A stretch of 64,000 nucleotides of DNA from NCBI RefSeq assembly GCF_000143535.2, contig NC_037313.1, positions 813,501 to 877,500 of the forward strand. Reading direction: 5' to 3'. Under the pieces are notes generated by a model. It ran no database searches. It had not been told where the DNA came from and saw only the letters and a list, made by a program, of their open reading frames with translations. This document shows positions 11,723 to 23,028 of the stretch, in pieces. Every line of letters begins with the position of its first letter. The first letter of the stretch is position 1. Both the position numbers and the translations under genes were made by a program. Source of the stretch: Botrytis cinerea B05.10. Its lineage: Eukaryota; Ascomycota; Leotiomycetes; Helotiales; Sclerotiniaceae.

Positions 11723-12326
11723 CCAGATTTTTTGATATGTATATCAGTGTAAAATATGATACAAATGAAGACTTCGATGATCGTTTCGCAGTACTCTATT
11801 TCTTGACATTAGATCACTGGCAGAGATGCTGCAGCAATATTACAATGCAATCAATGGTTGGTGATGTTGGATAGTGTTGGTGTCGTGAGTTCAATTATTA
11901 GACTTTTCGAGATGAAGTACGTCACCAACTTGTCACAGTCCATTCACAATTTGTTTTTACCCTTTTTTTTCTTTTTTTTTTCTTTTTTTTTCTTTTCCAA
12001 TCTTTGTACAGTTCTTTATCAGAAAAAGTACAGTGCGAATAGTCAGTAATCTTGAGTGGTTTGATCCATCCTGAACGACCAATTTACCAAATAGTTGGAT
12101 CGGTGTTATGACCAATTGAGGACGGCGAGTAGAAAAAGAGATGGAGACAAAACTCCACAGTGCTGATACTATATCTAAGCACATGGAAGTCATCTTACTT
12201 TCTAACAGTGCTAACAGTTATTCATTTGATTTTCTAAGCTCACTGTCCATACTTGTACTTTTTATTTCGTTTCTGACCCAAAACCAAATACTCACTGATT
12301 TGTCTGCTCGATTGCAACAACTAACA
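11723..12326. other. Intergenic; long polypyrimidine run
   Basis: Holds the PPR 3' region and a T-rich tract with interspersed C at about 11957-11999. No gene seen. Confidence 0.6.
11957..11999. repeat. Polypyrimidine (T9-10 C) tract
   Basis: Near-periodic runs of eight to ten T separated by single C. Confidence 0.85.
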
Positions 12327-13982
12327 ATGAGCCAATCTTCATTAAAAAATATGGAGTTCAACCGCAGTACTCTTTTATGCATTGTAATTGCTATCATCAT
12401 TCTTCATTTCTTCAGAAAACTGATTCAGAGCAGAAGAGAGGAAGAAATTCGGCAGAAGCATAACTGTTCTCAACCACGTCACTATTCACACAAAGATCCC
12501 ATTTGGGGCATCGATTTGTTTGTGGGCGTGGTGAAAAGTATCTCAAATGGAAACAACTTTTCTTTCTTTCAATCTTTGCTTGATACGTATGGCAAGACGT
12601 TCGAAACCAACAGTTGGGGCCAGAAAGCCATCTACACCATGGATGCGGAAAGCATACACACCATTCTTGTTACTTCACAGAAGAGATTCATAGTAGAGCC
12701 TTCTAGGCTGCATGCTACAGAAAGCTTCTTAGGACGAGTAATTTTCAACACAGATGGCTTATCATGGAAACAGGCTCACCTTGCCACGAAACCGATCTTT
12801 GCAAGGGCCCAAATATCAAATCTGGACGTTCTGGAAGAACTTATGGATGTTTTGCTTGCTATAATACCGCATGATGGTACTACTGTGGACTTGTTGCCCC
12901 TGTTAAAACGACTTGTCTGACGCCCCTAGAGTGATAATTCGCTTAATCTAACCAATCCATGTAGTTTCTTGATACCTCCACGGCGTCGATCTTTGGTAAT
13001 TTGATCAACAGTTTAGAACCAGAAGAAGGTCAATTTGATACGGGGAAGTTTCTGGCAGCTTTTGACATAGCCTTGCAAGGCATCGGCTTGCGGTCGCCTT
13101 GGGAAATTTTGCTTTTTTGCAAAGCTTAGACTGGTCTTGGAAGAAAGCTCGCGAGGAGATTTACACATTTATCGACCAGCAAATTGACCAGCAAATCGAC
13201 AGAGCGATCGAAAGGGCAGAGAAACTTTCCAGTTCTACCAATTCCCCAAGTCCGAACAGACGACTTGTTCTCTTGGATGAGCTATTGAAAACGGCTCAAT
13301 CTCTTCGTTCTCAATTACTGAATATCTTTCTTCCCGCACGAGATCAAACTGCGATTGCTGTTGGAAACATCTTTTTTCACTTGGAACGACACCCTGAATT
13401 ATGAAACCGGCTTCGAAATGAGATATTCAAATATGACGGACCTCTAGCCTACGAGTCATTAAAGCAAATGAAGTATACCAAGGCTATTGTAAATGAAAGT
13501 GAGTTCAATTCTCAGATTACTGCCTCTTTCATGATGGTGCTAACTTGATATAAAAAGAAGGCTACGTATACTTGTACCTTCCGGAAGGAGCATACAATCA
13601 TGTGGCGAAGATTGCATCTTACCTACTGGAGGAGGATCGGATGGAAAAGATCCAGTATTAGTTGCTCGTGAAACCGAAGTCAATTACATATTCAAATCTA
13701 TGCATTTAGATAAAGATATATGAGGCGCGGACGCAGATGAGTTTAGACCAGAGCGATGAGAGAAGGTTGGAACTGCGCAGCTTCGGGCGTATATCCCGTT
13801 TTCCAAGGGAGATCGAGTTTGTCCTGCACAGCAAATGGTGCTGAATGAGTGTCTTTATATTCTAGTGAGGTTCGCAAAAACTTTCAAGGGTTTAGCGAAC
13901 TGTGACTCTGAAGAAAGGTTTGTGGAACAGCATAAATTGCAAATGGAGAGTCGGAATGGCGTCAAGGTCTCTTTTGACTTAT
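12327..13982 (+). pseudogene. Decayed cytochrome P450 (CYP52-like)
   Basis: The 5' part (12327-12914) is open: a membrane anchor, then segments typical of fatty-acid/alkane hydroxylase P450s (GIDLFVGVVKSI, GLSWKQAHLATKPIFARAQ). After a plausible intron (12915-12964) the frame continues as FLDTSTASIFGNLINS, then shifts near 13,095. It runs open to HLERHPEL, where a TGA at 13402-13404 stands where the family has Trp. Downstream are further stops, including TGA at 13757-13759 after EFRPER. A degraded haem-loop relic (FSKGDRVCPA) lies at about 13,800-13,830, with the last recognisable residues near 13,980. Several independent lesions make it a pseudogene rather than a sequencing slip. The Trp-to-TGA changes are compatible with RIP-like mutation. 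Confidence 0.88.
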
Positions 13983-14016
13983 GATACTCCTCTTACTATT
14001 GTACATGTAGTGTGTT

Positions 14017-14117
14017 CAGTAATCCGAACTGCAATCCAACAATAAAGATTATCAAATCTCAAAACCAATTGGAATATTCAAAATCTTATATTGTTAGGCT
14101 GCAATCCGAACCATTAG
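14017..14117. mobile_element. Small inverted-repeat element (MITE-like), copy 1
   Basis: About 100 bases. The left end (CAGTAATCCGAACTGCAATC) and the reverse complement of the right end (CTAATGGTTCGGATTGCAGC) are imperfect inverted repeats. Both resemble the ends of the copy at 27666-27836. The inner block AATCTTATATTG, read in reverse, also matches that copy. It is non-coding and sits just after the P450 relic. Confidence 0.65.
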
Positions 14118-14421
14118 ATGCTCTGTGTATATCTTGAGAGAAGCGTAGTAACAATCGACGAGTAGCACAGGGAGTATTTTGTATGTCTTATTCTACTGAT
14201 ACTTGTATACTATACATCATGTATTTCAAAAATGCCATTGAATTGTATATTTTCAAATGTGTTCAATTCTAAATCTGATGACCATGAAACTTTATAGAAC
14301 AATTTTTGACAGGCCTCACTCAGGCAGTACCTACCTGGTAATTTTCTACCTCTACAGATTCTCATGATGATATCTTGGGTATTTTGCCAAAATCTATTCT
14401 CACCTCGCCGGTAGCTATGGA

Positions 14422-15710
14422 TTAAGTATTGTCACTGCCGAAGAATAGATGTTCTAAAGCCTCCCTTGCACTGAGCCTATTTGAAGGATCCAACCTCGCC
14501 ATATTCACAACCAGATCTCTAAAATTTGCATCAAGATAAGACCATTTTCGAACAGGTGTCATCGGACCCTTAAATTCATTGACCATATCGATGACACGAT
14601 CGAAAAACGGATTATCCTCCCCGATGTGATCTAGAAATTCCAGATAGTCATCTTGAATCCAGAAAAATGAGATATGCCTCATTATAATTTGGTTCCATGC
14701 CTCGCCGTCGACAAAATCCTCGCTTTTCAAACCGTCATAAGATATCATCTGTTTATCCATAATATAGATGGCAACTATGCCCATAGAAAAGATGTCAGAA
14801 GACACGCTTTGCTTTGCTTTGCACCAAGATTCCGGGCTGCGCCAAAATTGTTTGCCGAGTTCGCCGCCAACTATTCCTGCGCCAGGAGAGAGAATAACAG
14901 AATCTTCCAGATCCGAGACGCGGACGCTTGTGACGTGAAGAAGCTTGTTAGCTGTCTCCTCTAGTCAAGAAGGATATTGTTTGGTTTGATATCTAACAAG
15001 CCACGGTGTTAATTCTCGATCTTTACGCCATGTCATGGAATTTCATGGCATACATCGTGAAACATCCCCTTACCTCCATAAATGATGGACATATCGTGCA
15101 ATTCAGCCAATTCAATCAGAGAGCTTTTCAGAATACCTTTCCTAATCTCCACAGGCAAATTTCTCTGGCAAAACTGAAGAAGATTGTCCTTGAGAAAATG
15201 ATAGACAAATAGTTCGAGATCTGGAATAGTATCTACGAATGTCCGCAAATTGCGATGTGAAGCTAGACGTCTCTGAAGCTCTTGTTGACATTCAAAATCA
15301 CCCTTGAGACAGTTTTTGACGACGAATTCTCTCCCCTCCGCGCTGGATATAAAAATGGGCTTTGTGATTTATTGGATGATAGGTTGAAGTTGTGAGTATT
15401 TGTATCACCTTGCTCTATAAACACACAGCGTAGCTTTTGACCTCTCGCATAAGATTTTCTCTATTTGATATATTCGACCGGAATTTCCATGAAGTAGTTC
15501 CCCGATAGTGAGGGGTTGAGATATGCTTCGTGATGAAGATAATGTTCGGTGATCCGATGGCGATTTTGAAAATGGAGAATTGTAGTTACATTCTGCACCA
15601 GAGGCAAAGTTTAAAAGAAGACACCTGAAAGTGGATCTTGTTCTGATTCTTGATAATATGGCGTCGAGTTCATTATGTTTCCACCAGAGGTATTGCCTTT
15701 TTATGTTCAT
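14422..15710 (-). pseudogene. Protein-kinase-like gene with a single-base frameshift
   Basis: Minus strand. Plausible exons are 15710-15409, 15342-15074 and 14992-14422, all with GT-AG introns that keep phase. Recognisable features in order: a basic N-terminus, VVKNC (probable ATP-lysine strand), LELFVYHFLKDNLL, IIYGDIKPNNILLD (catalytic loop with Asp and Asn, but Tyr-Gly in place of His-Arg), VSDLED in the DFG position, FWRSPESW (APE-like), SSDIFSMGIV, and LDPSNRLSAREALEHLFF. After ILLD the codon TA- lacks one base (about 14961-14963), so the frame meets a stop and resumes in another frame with EETANKLL. The rest is clean, so the loss is recent or is an assembly error. This is a divergent fungal kinase-like family; the start is uncertain. 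Confidence 0.75.
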
Positions 15711-18408
15711 TACATCAAATGAATGCGCTAGATGTGAAATCTACCCCAGTCTCCGCAATCCAACCTAGCCTCTTCGCTAAAGTGACCTTACGACATGATG
15801 TTTACAAACGTGCTCGAACTTAGTAAAATGCGAATAAATGCCATTTCTTCTTGGAAATGATTTTCTTGATTTATTGGCACTTTGATGGCACATTGTGCGA
15901 TTTGAATCTTGTGTACATTAATGTCAATATAAGCCGAACATCCTTGGTTGGGCTGGCTTGAGAAACTACGCTCAAATTAATTATATATGAACGCCGGCCG
16001 GCTTTTCAGTGCCGAATCTTATTTCAATATAGAGTCACTAGAAATATTTACTGGCAACAAGAAAATTCACAATCTCGGCATCGATTTTAGGGTTAATTTC
16101 TTAGGGCTATGGAATACTACCAAAGTCACGCAAGAGTCGAATCCCAATCATCCACCATCTAAAAAATATCAACCGCCAGCTCAATTACCACCCCAACAAT
16201 CTTCTGACATCAGAAACTTAACACCGATTAACTTTGCGCTCTGAATATAGTTAGCAGTGTTCTGTGTCGCTTCTTCTATAGTTGTTGCAGGAGTCGAAGG
16301 CTGGGATTCTTTACCAGGAATATTTTTCAGGTCTCTTTCTGCCCAATCAAGTAGATCTTTCAAGCTGTTTTCGTTGTCCTTTTGGCCATAATCTGGCTGA
16401 CAGAGATTTTTCATACCGACAAGAGCATAGTATCTGGCCTCATTGCGTTCATCCAAAACCTTGCTGTCCGAACCATCGTTGCGATTTTTTGCGGCCACTT
16501 TATCAGACCACATGTTTTGGATGATACGTACGTCAAGATTCGAACCAGTAACCACCTGTAAGGCGAATTAAAACGGCCGAAAAATATCTTTTGTCGGTCG
16601 AGCATCACGTTGAAGGTGATCCGCTAATTCGACAATATCTGTAGGTAAATATCCATCATTTCCTAAAAACTTGATATTCTCGTACATATCATTTTCGATA
16701 TCTAAGACCTCTACGTCGCCATTCAACTTGTAGCGCTTAAGCTATAAATTGTACGATTTGATGATTCGGAGAAGGAATTCCAGTTGAGCTTGTCGACGTT
16801 ACCCTGGGATTAATGCTCTCCCGGGATACTCGGGTTCTCTTGAGTCGTAAGATCGCATATAGACCTTGAAATTGTGAATGAGAGTATTTTGATCTGCAGT
16901 ATATTTCATGCCTCAAATGACTATTTGGTTGGTTTAAGGAACTAGCTATCAAGCAGATGCGAATCCTACTGAACAGATCCCACGCAATCCTAGGACATAC
17001 CTAAATTAGTTTAATGCCTGCCACAAGTGTGAACGTGATATATCGAGGCAAATGATGACCTGCGAGAGAAAAATTATCGTGGCGGAGAAGACAGCAGACA
17101 CAATAATACAAGCCTCGATGTTTTGTTTTTGTGCTGTGTGGATTTGATGGACTGCAGTATGTTTTTGTAAAGGGCAGTGAGAGGAAATTAGACACAGGTA
17201 AGCTTATAGTTATTCAAGTATACTTCGAAGAGTCAATGGGTGTTCTTGCGAGTGACAAAATCACCAGTAATGAATCTTCGCAGTGGTTGATGTTAAGGTT
17301 AAACCATTGGCCATTCAATGTGTGTAAATGGAAAGCTGCGACTGGAAAGTTTCCAAGGTGCAATCACATGGGGCCATTCTAGGGAAAAATCTAGAATGTT
17401 GAGAACCTGATGATAAAATTCTCGATGAGATCAGCACGAAAGCGACACTATTCTGTGACAGCCTTGAAAAATCTGCAGAGAATATCGTGACAACGCAGCG
17501 GAGCCTCTGATCATCTTTCATGATTTGCAATTCATTGATCGATGACTGCGAAGAAGCATTCTTGAAACTACCAGAAACCAAGTATCATTAAAGATAGTCC
17601 TGTATTGAACAATTGCCTTACACTTAGACCGGGTAGTTTCACTACATGCAGTCAGACTTCCACTGCAATACAAAATTGAGGTTGAGTAAATCTTCAATGT
17701 TCCTTGATACTGAGGACTCTGCACTTGCATCAGATACCATAGTAATGAATATAGCATCACAATTTCGGCCATATAAAGGACGAACCAGGTAAGTACTTCA
17801 TCGTTCGAAGTTTCACGTGACAGGGTTGACCCGAAATCCAGAACATCCTATGATCACACACTTGTTGATACACTATCTTGTAGATATTCGATATTAGGGA
17901 TGGCTAATAAGGATACTGGCCAGGACATTGGCCACAATATTGTTCCAGTTATCTTATCTACACGATGTAGAACAAACGTGTCCTGTTCTTGCTTGCTGGT
18001 GAAATATAAAGATGGGATGATGAAGATATGCTGTGTCCTATGCAGTGTCTCCGAACGTATACGCACTCGTACTTCTGAGACATCGACAAGGTTGTTGGCA
18101 TCCATTCATAACCTTCAGGTACGAAGGCACAATGCATGCATAAATACACTACGTTGGCCCAATCAATCAATACAGGGCGTTCTAAGCTAACGCACGGTGT
18201 GGCGGCTGCTTACACTCCCCAGGAACCTCTACAAGACTTACGACGCCCGCTCAGCCTCTCAATATCTCAGACACCGCAAACATTATTTTCATCATCTTCA
18301 ACATCTCAAACATCATACCACTTTGCTGATATCATTAGATCCATCCTCGCGCGGTGCGTCGAGTGATACATACCGGCACCAACTTGATCAATTATCCTTA
18401 TCTGCATC
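15711..18408. other. 2.7-kb stretch with gene relics only
   Basis: No intact gene could be built. On the minus strand, 16181-16909 has coding-like segments (ATG at 16909; QNTLIHNFKVYMRSYDSRE; then DVEVLDIENDMYENIKFLG; then VRIIQNMWSDKVAAKNRND, ending at 16181), but the joins need a poor splice site or a frameshift. Another minus-strand hydrophobic open stretch lies at 17518-17772. These are either relics or a gene whose introns I could not place. The end is the promoter and 5' leader of the Tag1-like gene. Confidence 0.45.
16181..16909 (-). pseudogene. Possible broken or unresolved gene of unknown function
   Basis: The last exon, 16555-16181, is open for 124 codons, begins after an acceptor-like TTACAG and ends LIGVKFLMSEDCWGGN. 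It has no ATG of its own. The two upstream segments are in frames that do not join cleanly to it. No family recognised. I cannot decide between a decayed gene and a real gene with unusual splice sites. Confidence 0.3.
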
Positions 18409-21351
18409 ATGTCGGACAGTGCGGGGTCTCCACTCCTGCTCAGCCCAGAGCAACGACCATCATCGTCGAAGCATTCTCAACGTTCAGTCAATTCGCGCGC
18501 TTCACACACTTCACACACTTCACACACTTCACACAATTCACACAATTCACACAACTCACACGATTCTGGCGACTCACACGAATCATCACCCTTATTAGCG
18601 CAATCTGATGATACCCCTCGGTACGATGGCGAAGATCCAGAAGATGAGGATGATCGAATCGTCTCGCCAGCTGCAGAATCTCTACGTTCTATCCATAATC
18701 GAGAATCTGGCAAGTCTGCCAATGAAGGCTTACGATGGCCAACGATTTTTGCTGTCACCATGTTGTTTTTAGCTGGTATCGTTATTCTGATATGTGCATT
18801 TTTCGCGCCTGCAATCGTTCAAGAATATGCCAAGGAATCTCTTGTTATCGAGCCTACGAACCTATCGATAGATAGCTTCACCGCCAACGGAGTGAAGGCT
18901 CGCGTACAAGTAAACTTCAAGATGGATGCTTCAAGGGTCAAGAACAACGCTGTTAGAAATATCGGAAGATTTGGCACCTGGATCGCGAAAGAGGTTGAAA
19001 GCCAGGAATCAAATGTCGAGGTTTATCTTCCAGAATATGACAATCTTCTCATCGGAACCGCTGTTGTGCCGAAGGTAGTGGTAAATATTCGAAATGGTGT
19101 TGTCACACCAATCGACTTCGTTACCGACCTTAAAGCAGGAAGAGTGGACGGATTAAGACAGGTTGCCAATGACTGGCTAGAGGGTCGTTTGGGACAGTTG
19201 CGGGTATTAGGCAAAGCCGATGTCACATTGAAGTCAGGATTACTTCCGCTTGGATCTCAGAGTATATCCGAGTCAATGATTTTTGAAGGTCAATCTCTCT
19301 ATCGTTCTTTTGCGTCGTTGTACTTTGGGGAGAAAAGTATCGGGTGAAGGAAGTTTGTGGCTGGGTTCGGGCACTATACACACGATCTATAGTTTATAGG
19401 TGTATCCAAAAGATTGGCCGCGAGCGCAGCCACTACTTCCTAGATTCTTTCTCAATGTAAAACTTGCACTTTGAAATCCAGTTGCTAACTGACCCATAGG
19501 CAATGATATCCCAGCCATTCCCAAATATAACATAACTCGTCTCAACTTCAAGGAGATCCCTCTCTCCAAAGATGGCCATCGTGGAATGGCTGCTGAAGTC
19601 TCGCTATCCTTGGTAAATAGCTACCCAATAAGGTTGAGTATTCCTCCGTTGCGATTTGATATACTAGTTTCGAATTGCGCTGCCGACGAACCACACATTC
19701 AGCTCGCTGATGCCACTACTGATAACGTTGTGATCGAACCATATTCAGATGTTACTCTTGATGTCGCAGGTATAGTTCGGAATCTACCTGACAGTCTTTT
19801 GCAAACCTGCCCCAATTCAAATTCCTCGCCACTGGATCTGCTTCTCAGTGACTACATTCACGGCAATGATACTACTATTTTTGTTCGAGGTTCAAAATCA
19901 CCATCCCCAGAGACACCCGATTGGATCACTCAAATTATATCAAGCGTCACAGTACCAGTACCTTTCCCAGGTCACACATTCGATCAGCTGATCAAGAACT
20001 TTTCTCTCACAAACACAGATTTCAGTTTACCTGGACCTTTTGCGGAGCCCGGAACACCCGAGTCAAATCCAAGAATTTCTGGTGATATAATGGTATTAGC
20101 AGCTTTGCCTAAGGAGATGAACTTTAGCCTTGACGTTTCGAAAGTTCGTGCATCAGCCGATGTATTCTACAAAGGAGATAAGCTAGGTGTGCTAAACCTA
20201 CAAAAATGGCAGGAAGCTCGATCGAAACGAGTCAATGACAAAGGAGATGTTTCTTTGAAGATCGAATCACATATCAAGAATGCGCCTCTAGAAATCACCG
20301 ACGAGGATGTATTTGGAGATCTTGTGGCTGATTATTATCTGGGTGGAAAGGCTGTTAGTCTTAAGATTGTTGCTTTGGTTGAAGTTGAAATATCTACTGT
20401 GCTAGGTGATTTCATTATTAAAGATTTACCCGCGGAAGGAGTTGTTCCTTTGAAGCGTTAGGGGCCTATTGAATTCAGCGCAACTGCACTGAAGCTGACG
20501 GGATTGTAGCGATCTCTACGGGTGGTGATTTCCACCAACTCAACCTTAAGGTTGGCGACTTGAAAATATTCAACACAGGCCAGACATCAATCAATCTACA
20601 AGCGAAAATCAACTTCACTAATCCAACTGAATACACTGCTCGAATCCCTTACGTGAATATTCATATTTTGAACAACGGCTCAATAATCGGTGATGCCACG
20701 GTACGCAATATCAACGTCTCTCGAGGGAATAATACGAATGTTCTTGTTGAAGCTACTTGGGATCCTATGACATTCGGTGGTGAAACGGGGCGCAAAATTG
20801 GCCGGGAATTAATTTCGCAATATGTTTCTGGTTTCAATACGACTCTTACTTTCGAAACTCATGAAGGATCTATTCCATACCAACCAAAACTCGGAAAGGC
20901 ACTTAGCAAGTTCGCAGCTACAATACCTACACCTCGATTATCAACGCCTGGGAATGGGAACGATAAGGGTCCTGATGATGGGAAACCACATTTTATTGAT
21001 GACGCAACTTTTCATCTCTTCTCATCAACAGCACAGTTTACATTACTCTCACCTCTACAACATAGCACAATATACATTGAATCTATTGATGCTGAAGCAT
21101 TCTATAACCATACTGAAACAGTTGGCAAGATTGTTTACGACTATCCTTTCGCAGTACCCCCTGGTACAAGCGAATCGCCTAAATTGCCCGTGGACTGGTC
21201 TTTTGATGGGGTAGGATACGACGCAGTAGAAAGAGCATTAGGTGGCACCTTAAAATTAGATGCGAAGGCCACAATTGGTCTTCGGCTTGGTCAATGGACG
21301 GAAACAATTTGGTATTTTGGCTCAGGAATCGGTGCTCATGTTAGACTTTGA
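18409..21351 (+). CDS. Tag1-like vacuolar membrane protein (YLR173W family)
   Basis: Three exons, 18409-19288, 19500-20456 and 20510-21351, giving 892 residues. The N-terminus is cytosol-like: polar, with a Ser-His-Thr/Asn repeat at residues 32-51 from a 9-base tandem repeat, then an acidic patch. One strong membrane segment (about 111-135, TIFAVTMLFLAGIVILICAFF) is followed by a long beta-rich luminal part with many N-x-S/T sites. This layout matches the fungal family often mislabelled 'pre-rRNA processing protein', which includes yeast Tag1, a vacuolar membrane protein that helps end autophagy. Intron 1 is 211 bases with a weak GTCAAT donor, the least certain junction. The second intron restores PLKPISTGG. 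Role in this organism is inferred. Confidence 0.82.
18501..18562. repeat. 9-base tandem repeat encoding Ser-His-Thr/Asn
   Basis: About seven units of TTCACACAC or TTCACACAA in the first exon of the Tag1-like gene. Confidence 0.9.
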
Positions 21352-21584
21352 GGAGCGAAATGCTCAAAATTGTATGCGTTACATTATAGATTGGGGGCAG
21401 TACTAATTACTGCGGTCATTAGGCGCATTTTGATTTGGCGTTTGGAAACACCGTCGTTTATTTTTAATTTTTATTGATGTATAAATGATACACAGAATTG
21501 CATGCAGAAATAAATCTTATCCTCCATTATTTTAGATAATTTGTGACGCCAACTCCATATCCATTGAACCACATATCATCAAAT

Positions 21585-22614
21585 CTATCCTGGAGGTAGA
21601 GTGCTTGCATCAACGATTTCTTCAGCATCCTTTACCAAGTTGTCCTGTTCGTTGGGACCAAATAATGGAGATCGAGGAAGAGCCATAAGACCTGTGCGTG
21701 CAGACTCGAGAATTCCGAATGGAGCAATCAACTTCATGAATGAATCGATTCTGCTTGGTTTGGCGGAGCTAGAAAACGTAGAATTAGTACATTTACACAG
21801 GCAAATCGAACGATTTGGTAACTTACACCTCGACAATACAGCTATGTGTGCTGATATCCAAGACCTTGCCTCCAAATTGATGTGTGAAATATGTGATCGA
21901 TTTCAAATGCTCGTGCTTATGTCTCAAAGCTTGACTTTGTGCCAATTTGACAGGGTGGAAATCATCGCTATCCTTCAACTCTGCCAATCGCTTTGTAGCC
22001 CAATCATCTTGACCTTGCAAAGCTTCAGGATCACTAGCAGTGATTTCTCTGTGATGCGCCAACAATTCCTCAAAGTATTCTGGACCGAGAAGATTGATTT
22101 TCGCAAGAAGCAATTCTCTCTGTACGAGGGGCGAAGTAGTATAATCGAGAACAGCCCAAACTGGAACCAAATCTTCCAATTGACGACGAGCTTGCTCAAC
22201 AACACCGTCTTGACCGGACAATACAATTGTCATGCGAGACAAATCTTCGACTTCAGTAGAGCAAACGACCAAGGAGTCAATGTTGAAGCCACGAGCTGCG
22301 AGAATACCAGAAACGCGGGAGAGAACACCGGGTTCGTTTTGTACGAGACAGTTAAGGACATGGCGTTTGGCTGGAGTGGCGGAGGGAGCGGGGGTTTCGT
22401 AGAGAATATTGGAAACGGCTGCTTGAGCTGACCAGGCTGGAGGAGCATCGGATGTAGGGAGAGGTGAGATGCGACGGTGAAGTGCCTTGTATTCTAGAGC
22501 CGAAGTGGAGGAGGATTGATATCTTTGGATTTGCCGAGGGGTAATAGAAGTGCTGCGTTTAGGGATTGCTGCCCTCACTCCAGAAAGGGAGAGAAGAGCT
22601 TTGCGTGAAGCCAT
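21585..22614 (-). CDS. ILV6: Acetolactate synthase regulatory subunit
   Basis: Two exons, 22614-21827 and 21768-21585 (58-base intron, GTAAGT donor), 323 residues. A mitochondrial-type leader rich in Ser/Arg precedes the ACT domain: KRHVLNCLVQNEPGVLSRVSG and GILAARGFNIDSLVVCSTE (about residues 85-125), with LSRMTIVLSGQDGVVEQ after it. The C-terminal domain continues as PSRIDSFMKLIAPFGILESARTG across the junction. Ilv6 binds the catalytic subunit Ilv2 in mitochondria and gives valine feedback control of branched-chain amino acid synthesis. A Gcn4-type TGACTCA lies 89 bases upstream of the ATG. Length and motifs are normal. Confidence 0.95.
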
Positions 22615-23028
22615 ATTGAATAATTGAAATTATCCAATACTTCTTGAGAGGTTATTAATGCGTATTGTCCTATCTCAAGAAACCGAGAAGGATTGAACAA
22701 ATTGACTCAGAAGAAGTGACGCTCTAGGTTCAAGCAAGCCCCGATACCGCACAAAAAGGTTGAATTTGCTTCCATGCGGTATTTGCCGATCACTGTACTG
22801 ACCCCAGATATTTTAGTGTCTTGGAGTGTATGTCGGTGCACGAAATCCTTGTCACCGAACAACCAGCACAAAAACTCGAAATAAAGTTCAGCCTCATAAA
22901 TTTACTGGGTAGTAGCAATTGTAACATAACAATCCATTGTGACATTTATCCGTTTGCAATTCGAGACCTGCTATCACATCTACAAATAATATTTACTTCA
23001 ACCTCTACAAGCATCACTAATTATCAAT
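22615..23028. promoter_or_regulatory. Divergent promoter between ILV6 and the KH-domain gene
   Basis: 414 bases between outward starts. Contains the TGACTCA palindrome at 22703-22709. Nothing else stands out. Confidence 0.6.
22703..22709. promoter_or_regulatory. Gcn4/CPC1-type site TGACTCA
   Basis: Exact bZIP general-amino-acid-control site, 89 bases upstream of the ILV6 start. Regulation is inferred from the known role of Gcn4/CPC1 on ILV genes. Confidence 0.6.

Noticed and set aside
16520..16570. GGTTCGAATC-like T-loop on the minus strand
   Set aside because: No flanking stems or other tRNA arms; it is part of a coding-like stretch.
21601..22431. Plus-strand open frame of 276 codons
   Set aside because: Lies wholly antisense to ILV6, starts with GTG, has no recognisable content.
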